Shown here: one piece after another, positions 34,291 through 41,924 of the stretch
Numbering within the stretch: position 1 is the first letter of the stretch
How the letters are laid out: each line of letters starts with the position of its first letter
Origin: Lachnospiraceae bacterium
Lineage (GTDB): Bacteria; Bacillota_A; Clostridia; Lachnospirales; Lachnospiraceae
Direction: 5' to 3'
Length of the DNA: 64,000 nucleotides
Assembly (NCBI GenBank): GCA_017516285.1
Contig: JAFXDD010000033.1
Coordinates: 1-64,000, forward strand
The notes under the pieces: model-generated
What the model was told of the DNA's origin: nothing
What the model saw: the letters and a program-made list of their open reading frames with translations, nothing else
Database searches by the model: none
Position numbers and translations under genes: made by a program

Positions 34291-35163
34291 TTATTTTTGA
34301 GTAGTATCAGTAATTTCTTTGGCAACTACTACAAAACGGCCTGTTGATACGTGTGATACACACGTAGATAATGTAATAAAGTGATCACCGAATTCCGCTG
34401 TGACACCCGTGTCATAAATAGAGAGCTTTTTAATATTTTCATAAAAATCGTTAAACTCTTCTTCGGTATCAGCCTGAAAGAATTTATAAAATTTAAAGAC
34501 ATTATCACTTTTTTTGTAAACCTGGGATCGGAAAACGGCTATAATTTCATACTTACGTTCACAGTCAGCTGTAAACAAGAGCATCTCCTTGTGCTGCTCA
34601 TAATAAGATTTATCTTTATAATCCGGCAGGGTACCAAACATTTCACCGGAACGCATATTGTGTCCGTGAATAATCAGGTTGGTAGTAAGCGGTGATAAAG
34701 AGCTGTCCGTGTCCAGTAGCAGAGAACCATTAATATTGTCTGTGCCGTCATAGTGGCGATACAGGTAATATTCTTCATCACCCGGGGTCCACATGACAGG
34801 ATAGCTGATATTGGTATCAGGAATATGAAACCATGCTACACAGTCCGGGTAGGTAGTAAAAAACTCTGCATAAGGACTGACATAAGGCTCCGGTGTAGCG
34901 GTAATAATTTCGGTTACAATTGTCTCACCGGCAGTCGTTTCGGTGGTGTGAATTACCGAATCAGGAACTGTTGTAGGAATGTTGCTTGAAGTGGTTTCTG
35001 CAACAGCTTCAGAATTCTCAGTACTCCCGGTAAGAATATCGGAACCATGGGCCACATGGTTTGTATCATTAATCCGCGAAATCCATTCTGTACAACCATA
35101 ACATACAGCACATATGCCTGCTATCAGTAAAAGTATGGATATCAATTTGTTTCTTTTTTTCAT
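34291..35163 (-). CDS. Class B sortase
   Basis: 290 residues from the ATG at 35163 (an upstream ATG at 35199 lies inside the -35 box). An N-terminal membrane anchor (about 5-24) and a Ser/Thr-rich spacer precede the sortase domain: CVAWFHIPDTNISYPVM, LIIHGHNMRSGEMFGTL with the catalytic His, FITLSTCVSH with the catalytic Cys, and TGRFVVVAK with the Arg. The TLSTC motif and length indicate class B. It joins substrates to the wall or to a pilin. It is operonic with the VPKTG protein. Confidence 0.85.
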   Translation of the reverse strand: MKKRNKLISILLLIAGICAVCYGCTEWISRINDTNHVAHGSDILTGSTENSEAVAETTSSNIPTTVPDSVIHTTETTAGETIVTEIITATPEPYVSPYAEFFTTYPDCVAWFHIPDTNISYPVMWTPGDEEYYLYRHYDGTDNINGSLLLDTDSSLSPLTTNLIIHGHNMRSGEMFGTLPDYKDKSYYEQHKEMLLFTADCERKYEIIAVFRSQVYKKSDNVFKFYKFFQADTEEEFNDFYENIKKLSIYDTGVTAEFGDHFITLSTCVSHVSTGRFVVVAKEITDTTQK

Positions 35164-35169
35164 GTAACT

Positions 35170-35199
35170 ATTATACGTCAGAAATATATGGAAATGCAA
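35170..35199 (-). promoter_or_regulatory. Promoter of the sortase operon
   Basis: On the minus strand TTGCAT (35199-35194), an 18-base spacer and TATAAT (35175-35170). A start about 7 bases on would fall at the ATG at 35163, so the mRNA would be nearly leaderless. No Shine-Dalgarno site is visible. Confidence 0.55.
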
Positions 35200-35323
35200 T
35201 AGATTTGTTGACGATTTTGAGTTAAAAGTGCAAAAAAACTGAAAAATTAAAGAAATCTTAAAATTTAAAACACATATATAAGACGTAATTCGTCAAAAAA
35301 TTGTGGTAATTGTAAGGTTTACA

Positions 35324-35332
35324 TGGTATAAT
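35324..35332 (+). promoter_or_regulatory. Extended -10 promoter of the LytTR/GHKL operon
   Basis: TG-G-TATAAT (TG at 35324-35325, TATAAT at 35327-35332) is an extended -10 promoter about 70 bases before the response regulator start. No good -35 is seen. The 200-base divergent region with the sortase may hold LytTR sites. Confidence 0.55.
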
Positions 35333-35402
35333 TTCATACTACACCCTTGGGGGGAGGGGTAGATGGAAGTATCAATTCAGAAGAAAAGAGGTATGGACTC
35401 AT

Positions 35403-36137
35403 ATGATAAAAATAGCATTTTGTGATGATGAACTTTCCGTGTTGTGTGAGATTAGTGAACTCCTTGATCAGTACCGTGTGGAGCGTAAGTGTGATATCGA
35501 CTATGTGGCTTTTCATACCCCGTTTGACTTATTAGCGGAAATTGAGCGCGGCACCCGATTTGATATTTTGTTTCTGGATGTGCTCATGCCGGGTGAGAAT
35601 GGAATTGATACGGCAGCAGAGATTCGAACTTATGACAAGAGTGTTAAGATTATCTTTTTGACTTCATCGGCCGAGTTTGCGGTGCAGTCTTATACAGTAG
35701 GCGCTTATTTTTATCAGCTTAAGCCTATTTTGGCAGAGAGTTTTTTTTGTTTAATGGATTCTGTTCTTTCTGTGTGTGAAAAGGAGCAAACAGAAAGTCT
35801 GATATTGCGATGCAAAAATGGAATAACCCGTATCGAACCCAGATATCTGGAATATTGTGAGGTAATTCATCGGACGCTGTTCATCCATATGACAAGCGGA
35901 AAGACATTGGAAAGTATTGGATGCCTGGATGAGCTGAGCAAACAACTGATGCCTTATGGAAATTTCTTTCGACCGCATCGCTCTTACCTGATAAATCTGG
36001 AATACGTGAAAAACCTTTCTTATCGTGCCATTACTATGTCCTGTTTGGCAGAGATCCCAGTTCCGCGAGGGAAGTATAATGAGGTAAAAAGCGCATTTTT
36101 AGAGTATGCATTTCGAAGGGGAGAGGTGACAATATGA
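35403..36137 (+). CDS. LytTR-family response regulator
   Basis: 244 residues. A receiver domain (1-120) has the acid pocket at CDDE and phosphoacceptor Asp59 in LFLDVLMPGENG, with Lys in QLKPI. A LytTR DNA-binding domain (about 135-235) follows, with RPHRSYLINLEYVKNL typical of the family. Such AgrA-like regulators bind paired direct repeats. The stop overlaps the kinase gene start by 4 bases. Flanking sortase and surface-protein genes are probable targets. Confidence 0.88.
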   Translation: MIKIAFCDDELSVLCEISELLDQYRVERKCDIDYVAFHTPFDLLAEIERGTRFDILFLDVLMPGENGIDTAAEIRTYDKSVKIIFLTSSAEFAVQSYTVGAYFYQLKPILAESFFCLMDSVLSVCEKEQTESLILRCKNGITRIEPRYLEYCEVIHRTLFIHMTSGKTLESIGCLDELSKQLMPYGNFFRPHRSYLINLEYVKNLSYRAITMSCLAEIPVPRGKYNEVKSAFLEYAFRRGEVTI

Positions 36138-37405
36138 GCGCTTGGATTTCTATACTTAATGGGGGTGCAGTAAGTATTTTTGGAAGCCTCCTATCTGCAA
36201 CTTTTTGTAATGCCTTGGGTACAAAACGCAACCGTCGTATTTTTCTATGCTGTATGGTGGTGGTTTTATTGCTTCAAGGAGGGGCATCCTTTCTTTGGGA
36301 AGATGATTTTTTGCGGCAGGTATATCCACTTGTCATGCATTTGCCGTTGATGTTAGTACTTTATATTCTGACAGGAAAGCTACTTTGGCCATTTGTATCT
36401 ATCCTGTCTGCGTATCTATGCTGTCAGCTGAGAAGGTGGCTTGCGCTGTTGGTAGTGGAGATGTTTTCCGGTGGGCCGATGATGCAGGATGCAGTGGAAT
36501 TTATTATTACACTACCATTGCTGTTATTGTTGCTTTGTTTTGTTTCTCCTCATGTCAAACGTTTATCCGGTTATTCAGCCAAGAGTCAGTGTCAATTCGG
36601 GGTAATACCGGCTCTGTATTATAGCTTTGATTATTTGACACGTGTGTATACAGATATTCTTTTCAGCGGAGCACCGGTAGTTGTGGAATTCATGCCTTTT
36701 GTGTGCTGTATAGCATATCTGGCATTTTTGCTGTACAATTCCGCCGAAGAACAGACACAGAATCGGTTACAGCAAATACAAAAGAGTCTGGACCTCCAGC
36801 TGACACAGGCTGTCAGAGAAATCAATGCTCTGCGGGAGTCTCAGGCTATGGCTCGTCAATATCGGCATGATTTACGCCATCATCTTCAATATATATCTGT
36901 CTGTATTGAAAACGGACAGGAAGAACTGGCACAGAGCTATATTTCGGGCATCTGTAAGGAGATTGAAACACAGACTGTAAAACATTACTGCGAAAATGAG
37001 GCGGCAAATCTGATTCTCTCTGCCTTTGTGGGACGAGCCAGGAAGGATGGTATTGACATGAATGTGCATGGGGTGCTCCCCACATTTATCATGGTATCAG
37101 ACAGTGATTTGTGTGTGCTGCTCTCTAACGCGCTGGAAAATGCACTTCATGCCTGTCAGCCTATTGCAGCTGCAGGAAAAGTCTGCACGATTGATGTACG
37201 GTTTTATGAGCGGGAAGGAAAGCTCTTTTTGCAGGTAGTAAACCCTTGTGAAAATGCTGTCCGGTTTGAAAAGGGAATTCCGGTAACCGATAAGGTGGGC
37301 CATGGAATAGGAGTACAAAGTATTTGTGCCATAGTGGAACGGTATGGCGGTATATATAGTTTTGAGGTACAGGACGGCCGGTTTATTCTTAGGTTGTCAC
37401 TATAA
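36134..37405 (+). CDS. AgrC-like GHKL sensor histidine kinase
   Basis: 423 residues. Six membrane helices lie in the first 205 residues, then a coiled linker. QYRHDLRHHLQYISVCIENGQ carries the phosphoacceptor His, and the GHKL ATPase region shows LLSNALENALHAC and GHGIGVQSICAIVERYGG. The layout matches AgrC/ComD-type kinases that usually sense peptides. It is translationally coupled with the LytTR regulator. No pheromone gene was recognised nearby, so the signal is unknown. Confidence 0.87.
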   Translation: MSAWISILNGGAVSIFGSLLSATFCNALGTKRNRRIFLCCMVVVLLLQGGASFLWEDDFLRQVYPLVMHLPLMLVLYILTGKLLWPFVSILSAYLCCQLRRWLALLVVEMFSGGPMMQDAVEFIITLPLLLLLLCFVSPHVKRLSGYSAKSQCQFGVIPALYYSFDYLTRVYTDILFSGAPVVVEFMPFVCCIAYLAFLLYNSAEEQTQNRLQQIQKSLDLQLTQAVREINALRESQAMARQYRHDLRHHLQYISVCIENGQEELAQSYISGICKEIETQTVKHYCENEAANLILSAFVGRARKDGIDMNVHGVLPTFIMVSDSDLCVLLSNALENALHACQPIAAAGKVCTIDVRFYEREGKLFLQVVNPCENAVRFEKGIPVTDKVGHGIGVQSICAIVERYGGIYSFEVQDGRFILRLSL

Positions 37406-37418
37406 AGAATTCAAATAT

Positions 37419-37473
37419 GGAGACTGTCGATTCGGTACGTTTTTGGTACGATTCGGGCAAGTCTCCTCTTTTA
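37419..37473 (+). terminator. Terminator after the two-component operon
   Basis: GGAGACT (37419-37425) pairs with AGTCTCC (37460-37466), then TCTTTTA. The loop is 34 bases. Confidence 0.65.
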
Positions 37474-37488
37474 TTCTCAAAATAAAGA

Positions 37489-37494
37489 TATAAT
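37489..37494 (+). promoter_or_regulatory. -10 element before the 788-residue surface protein
   Basis: TATAAT at 37489-37494. No clear -35 lies upstream, so activation by the LytTR regulator is possible. The leader to the ATG at 37610 is about 110 bases and I recognise no riboswitch in it. Confidence 0.4.
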
Positions 37495-37609
37495 GCTTAT
37501 AAGTCAAACGTTGAGTGAAGCGCTGACGTCTGGGGTGCTATCGACGGTTATCTGGTTTACATGGAGCGTTCCTTTGAGGGCGAGGATTAAAAGAAAGGTA
37601 AGAAGTAAA

Positions 37610-39976
37610 ATGAGAAAAAGAATTTTAGGAGCATTGCTGTGTTTGTGCATGATTATAGTGTTGATGCCGGTGAGTGTGAAGGCGGCAGCAACAGGCATTG
37701 CTATTACAGATGCTACATATTATGATAGTGGTGCGTTGGAAAGTATAACGACTAATTTCAAGTGGGATAGTGCTGATGCAACCAGTCGCCTGGTGCTTAT
37801 GACAAACAGATTACGTTCAGCAGGAGAAGAAGACACCTCTGTAAGCTACGGTGATTTTACCAATTTAGGACACTATGGTTCTAAGTTTAGTAGCTTTGAT
37901 GCTGTCAAAATATATGATGAGGAGTATAAAACCTTTGGTATTGTTGCTTATACCGATGAAAAGCTTGTGGAAAGATATGATAATAATTACAATGATGCAA
38001 TTAATACAATGATATTTTCATTTGATGAAGCAGATATTCCTTTGAATGTCAATAAGACTTATTATGTATACTTATGGACATCATGGTCACAAAGTGGAAC
38101 AAATCCCAAATATTATCCTGACAATTTGTTTTGTGTGATAAGGGTACAGGATGGTTCTGTGGAATATACAAAGGCTATCGGGCAAAACACTTATGACGAA
38201 ACAGCTTTTACAGAGGTTATCAGTGCGGATGCATTTGATGTAACAATTACCCCAGCTGCAAATATGACTAAAACTAATGAATCCGGTGCGGAAACACAGA
38301 ACGATTTGACAACTGCCATGACTCCGGTTGTCTACACCGCAGATGATGGTTATTATTTCCCTGAGAATTATGCAGTTGCTACGGTGAACGGCATTATGGT
38401 GAGAAGAGATAGTGAAACGCAAATTACTGTTTATGGTACACCATCTGCAGATGCTTCCATTACACTGTCTGAGCCTACTCAGAAGCCGCAGAAATTGGAG
38501 GAAATTACTTTTGGCTATGCATATGATGTGCAAAGGAATCCGGCTTTTCCGGAAGCAAATGGAACAATTGTTTTGTCTGGCTTAAGTAAGCCACTATTAG
38601 CGGGAGGAAGGAATGATGTAAAAGATGTCAATACCGGTTCCTGGACGTTAACAAAAGCCGGAACATATTCTTATATGAAAAATACCGGTACAGGCAATGC
38701 TTCATTATCAAACATTGTGAGTGCAGTTGCTGCAAAGTATAGTCTGACAGATAGTGCAAAAGAAGGCATTATAATACATGAATTAAAAGATGGAGATACC
38801 CATATCGCGTATGGCGTAGTCATTGTGTTTGATGAGGCGAATGGATATGCCGGTTTTGTAGGAGATAACATCGGCGGAAGTGGAGCAGGTTACTTACTTT
38901 CCAAAAATGAATTAAGTAGTAGTGTTACAGCAAATGCGACCATGATTGCGACGGATTTTGTGCCATCCACTATTTATGAAATTGAATTAAATCCTAACAG
39001 TACGATTACTTTTGATGCAATTACCGAGGGCGAAACCTTACCGGAGGGTAAAGCGGTTCAGGTAATCAACACCGGCGATGGTGAGACAGGTGAGCTGGTC
39101 GTAGCATTAAGCGGAACTAACGCAGATAGCTTTGCATTGGACAAACTTACACTGGCTAGTCTTAAAGTGAATGATGGTGTTGATCAAGAACATATCAGCA
39201 GTTTTATGGTTCAACCAAAGAATGACCTTCCTATAGGTACCTATACTGCAACTGTCAGTGTCAGTGGTCATAACATTGTGACTAAGACTGTAGATGTAAC
39301 CTTTACGGTGAACGAGGCTCCGCATACCTGTTCTCTTACCCCTGTAGCAAAGGTAGATGCAACTTGTACTGAAGTGGGCAAAGAGGCATATTACCACTGT
39401 AATGTCTGTGGAAAGAATTATGAAGATGCTCAGGGCGTAAAGGAAATTTCTGAAATCACTGTTTGGGGTAATATCAGTGAACTCGGTCATGACTGGGCAG
39501 AGGCAACTTGTACAACTCCTAAGACCTGCAAGCGTGATAACTGTGGCATAACGGAGGGAAATACTCTTGGCCATACTGCTTCCAATTGGATGTTTGATAA
39601 GGTTAATCACTGGAAGGAATGCACTGTAACAGAGTGCGGTATTAAGCTTGATAGTGCGGTACATGATTTCGAGTGGAAAATCGACAAAGAGGCTACAGAA
39701 ACCGAAAGTGGCAGCAAGTATGAAGCGTGTAAAGTCTGTGGATATAAGAGGGATACTGTTGAAATTCCGGCAACAGGAGTCGTTACAGATCAGGAAGAGG
39801 AAGAGGTCAATGAGATACCGGAGCCTGCAGAAACATTAGAATCTACAGAAACACCAACTATAACACAGCCACCTCAGACAGGCGATAACAGCGTGGGAAG
39901 ACTTTGGATTGCGCTAATGTTTATCAGTAGTGTAGGTGTCGTTGCAACGCCTTTCATCCGCAGAAAATTTTGGTAA
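37610..39976 (+). CDS. Secreted surface protein with Cys modules and QTG-type sorting signal
   Basis: 788 residues from the ATG at 37610 (AAAGGTAAG upstream). Signal peptide 1-26. The N-terminal half (about 27-540) has beta-rich domains without clear family. Near 560-720 there are repeated Cys/His units: HTCSLTPVAKVDATC, CNVCGKNYED, GHDWAEATC, CKRDNCG, CTVTECG, and CKVCGYKRDT. A Glu/Thr/Pro-rich stalk ends in QPPQTGD, a membrane helix and RRKFW. This fits a sortase-anchored or retained surface protein, likely in the same regulon as the sortase locus. Confidence 0.7.
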   Translation: MRKRILGALLCLCMIIVLMPVSVKAAATGIAITDATYYDSGALESITTNFKWDSADATSRLVLMTNRLRSAGEEDTSVSYGDFTNLGHYGSKFSSFDAVKIYDEEYKTFGIVAYTDEKLVERYDNNYNDAINTMIFSFDEADIPLNVNKTYYVYLWTSWSQSGTNPKYYPDNLFCVIRVQDGSVEYTKAIGQNTYDETAFTEVISADAFDVTITPAANMTKTNESGAETQNDLTTAMTPVVYTADDGYYFPENYAVATVNGIMVRRDSETQITVYGTPSADASITLSEPTQKPQKLEEITFGYAYDVQRNPAFPEANGTIVLSGLSKPLLAGGRNDVKDVNTGSWTLTKAGTYSYMKNTGTGNASLSNIVSAVAAKYSLTDSAKEGIIIHELKDGDTHIAYGVVIVFDEANGYAGFVGDNIGGSGAGYLLSKNELSSSVTANATMIATDFVPSTIYEIELNPNSTITFDAITEGETLPEGKAVQVINTGDGETGELVVALSGTNADSFALDKLTLASLKVNDGVDQEHISSFMVQPKNDLPIGTYTATVSVSGHNIVTKTVDVTFTVNEAPHTCSLTPVAKVDATCTEVGKEAYYHCNVCGKNYEDAQGVKEISEITVWGNISELGHDWAEATCTTPKTCKRDNCGITEGNTLGHTASNWMFDKVNHWKECTVTECGIKLDSAVHDFEWKIDKEATETESGSKYEACKVCGYKRDTVEIPATGVVTDQEEEEVNEIPEPAETLESTETPTITQPPQTGDNSVGRLWIALMFISSVGVVATPFIRRKFW

Positions 39977-39991
39977 AACAACAAAAAATAC

Positions 39992-40020
39992 TTGCAATTT
40001 GAATAGTACTATGATAATAT
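39992..40020 (+). promoter_or_regulatory. Promoter of the tRNA pair
   Basis: TTGCAA (39992-39997), 17-base spacer, TAATAT (40015-40020), 30 bases before tRNA-Tyr. Confidence 0.65.
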
Positions 40021-40049
40021 AAATATCTGTGAGGGTGATAGCCCTCTAT

Positions 40050-40131
40050 GGACAGATTCCCGAGTGGCCAAAGGGGACAGACTGTAAATCTGCTGCATCT
40101 TGCTTCGGTGGTTCGAATCCACCTCTGTCCA
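40050..40131 (+). tRNA. tRNA-Tyr (GTA)
   Basis: 82 bases. The acceptor arms GGACAGA and TCTGTCC pair fully, the anticodon loop reads CTGTAAA with GTA, there is a long variable arm, and the T loop is GTTCGAATC. Discriminator is A. CCA is not encoded, consistent with the cca gene in the window. Confidence 0.96.
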
Positions 40132-40165
40132 TTCAACCAGCCAGTGGTTGAGCCTTATATAGGAT

Positions 40166-40251
40166 GCCGGCGTGGCGGAACTGGCAGACGCACAGGACTT
40201 AAAATCCTGCGGGACTTACCTCCCGTACCGGTTCGATTCCGGTCGCCGGCA
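40166..40251 (+). tRNA. tRNA-Leu (TAA)
   Basis: 86 bases. GCCGGCG pairs with CGCCGGC in the acceptor, the anticodon stem CAGGA/TCCTG encloses CTTAAAA (anticodon TAA), there is a long variable arm, and the T loop is GTTCGATTC. CCA is not encoded. It is cotranscribed with tRNA-Tyr. Confidence 0.96.
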
Positions 40252-40265
40252 TTATGATTTAATAG

Positions 40266-40300
40266 CTTCAAGCTCTTTTAAAGGGTTTGGAGTTTTTTTT
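40266..40300 (+). terminator. Terminator of the tRNA transcript
   Basis: A 12-bp stem with some G-T pairs (40266-40277 with 40281-40292) is followed by eight T (40293-40300). Confidence 0.85.
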
Positions 40301-40321
40301 ATTTAAGTTTATTAATTTTTC

Positions 40322-40352
40322 TTGACTGTAAAGTTACTTTATGCTTTATGAT
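40322..40352 (+). promoter_or_regulatory. MerR-type promoter with 19-bp spacer and central palindrome
   Basis: TTGACT (40322-40327) and TATGAT (40347-40352) are separated by 19 bases, the hallmark spacing of MerR-activated promoters. A perfect palindrome TAAAGT-T-ACTTTA (40329-40341) lies in the spacer. The MerR-type gene starts 31 bases later, so autoregulation is likely. Confidence 0.8.
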
Positions 40353-40382
40353 AAGTATAGAATACAACAGGAGGAGCAAGAC

Positions 40383-41897
40383 ATGACAATTAAAGAAATA
40401 GAAGAGTTGGCGGAAATGCCAAGAGCGAATATTCGATTTTATGAGGCGGAGGGGTTATTGTCTCCGGCAAGAAATGTAAATGGGTATCGGGATTATTCTC
40501 AGGAGGATCTGTTAGTTTTAAGGAAGATTAAGTTGCTTCGCTCTCTACATATGTCTTTAGAAGATATCAAGGCTTTGCATGCGGGGAAGCAGGAGCTTTC
40601 TGTGGTCTTGGAGCAGCAGATAAATAAGCTCTCTGCGGACAAGGAGAATTTGCAGAAAGCGCAGGCAGTCTGTGAAATTATGTATCGGGACGGGCTTCGT
40701 TATGAAAATCTGGATGCAGAAAAGTACTTGTCTGACCTTAAGAAAATAAACACGAATTTGACAAGACCAGATACAGAAAAATATTCCTGGGAAACTTACT
40801 GGGATAGCAGAGAGGCATACGAGGACACTTTGCCTAAAATAAAGGCTCCGTGGAGGCGTTTTTTTGCAAGAACACTGGATGAAGCACTCTATTCCGTGAT
40901 TTGGTCTTGCTTTTTGGTTTTGGCAATGGGGGTAAATCTTGCAAAGCGTAATTCGGTAGGGGCAAATTTGTTGGATATACTGATGATGTTGCTTCTGAAC
41001 ATGGTACTGGAGCCGCTGCAGTTGTCTTTATTTGGAACCACCTTGGGAAAATGGATTTTTGGAATCCGTGTCCTGCATAATGATGAGAGGAAATTAGACT
41101 TTTCAGAGGCTTTTGAAAGAACCCTGACAGTGTTCTTTTATGGTTTGGGGCTACATATTCCGATTTATACGTTGTATCGTCTGTGGAAGAGCTATAAGGC
41201 GTGTACAGATGGCGAAGGCCTTGAATGGGAAGATGTTTCCCGCATCACATTGAAAGATGAGCGGCCATTTCGTGTGCTGGTTTATGCGGCTGTACGTGTA
41301 CTGTTTGTGGGTGCGGTAGCTTTCGTGAGCATGCTGGGACAGATTCCACCACATCGTGGAAATTTGACCATTCCTCAATTTGCCCAGAATTATCGTCATT
41401 TGACAAACTATTACGGTATGGAAACCGGTTATACATTAAACATTGATGGCGAGTGGAAATCAAGCTTCCCCGAGGGCAGCGTGGTAATTAATCTGAGCGC
41501 TTTGGAGGGACCACCGGCCTTTGTTTTTGAAACAGACGACCATGGCTTTATCCAAAAGATTCACTTTACGGTAAACCATCATGTTCCTAAGGACACCCCG
41601 GAAGATGACAGGAAATGGATGTCAAACTTTCAGACACAGATGCAGATGGCGTCCCTGGCTTTCGTGGGAGCCAGAGAGGAATTTCCACAGTTTTCCACCG
41701 CAAGGAAGAAGATGTTAAAGACCATTTCTTCCCATACATTTTCAGATTATAGTTTTACCTGGGCCGATGTGACGGTTACCTGTGATGTGGAACAGCAAGG
41801 ATACTCTGCGGCCGGTGCGAACTTTTTAATACCTGCGGATGAAGGGGAGTGTTCCTTTTATTTGCAATTTAGTATGATTGTAAAAACACCGGAGTAG
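40383..41897 (+). CDS. MerR-family regulator fused to an RDD-like membrane domain
   Basis: 504 residues from the ATG at 40383 (AGGAGGAGC upstream; an earlier in-frame ATG overlaps the promoter). The N-terminal MerR winged helix (about 1-70) shows IEELAEMPRANIRFYEAEGLL and NGYRDYSQEDL, and a coiled-coil dimerisation helix follows. Residues about 150-310 are an RDD-like domain with four membrane helices (RRFFARTLDEALYSVIW, GTTLGKWIFGIRVL). The last 180 residues form a soluble, probably outer domain. A membrane-bound MerR regulator that senses the envelope is inferred. Confidence 0.78.
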   Translation: MTIKEIEELAEMPRANIRFYEAEGLLSPARNVNGYRDYSQEDLLVLRKIKLLRSLHMSLEDIKALHAGKQELSVVLEQQINKLSADKENLQKAQAVCEIMYRDGLRYENLDAEKYLSDLKKINTNLTRPDTEKYSWETYWDSREAYEDTLPKIKAPWRRFFARTLDEALYSVIWSCFLVLAMGVNLAKRNSVGANLLDILMMLLLNMVLEPLQLSLFGTTLGKWIFGIRVLHNDERKLDFSEAFERTLTVFFYGLGLHIPIYTLYRLWKSYKACTDGEGLEWEDVSRITLKDERPFRVLVYAAVRVLFVGAVAFVSMLGQIPPHRGNLTIPQFAQNYRHLTNYYGMETGYTLNIDGEWKSSFPEGSVVINLSALEGPPAFVFETDDHGFIQKIHFTVNHHVPKDTPEDDRKWMSNFQTQMQMASLAFVGAREEFPQFSTARKKMLKTISSHTFSDYSFTWADVTVTCDVEQQGYSAAGANFLIPADEGECSFYLQFSMIVKTPE

Positions 41898-41912
41898 TAC
41901 TCCGGCGTTTTT
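41889..41912. terminator. Bidirectional terminator between convergent genes
   Basis: CCGGAGT (41889-41895) pairs with ACTCCGG (41899-41905). A T-run follows on the plus strand and an A-run precedes it, so it works both ways. It overlaps the stop of the MerR-type gene. Confidence 0.85.
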
Positions 41913-41924
41913 ACAAAATAGTTT

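Noticed and set aside
37495..37609. 110-base leader before the surface protein considered as a riboswitch
   Set aside because: No conserved core of c-di-GMP, SAM, TPP or other common aptamers could be matched by eye.
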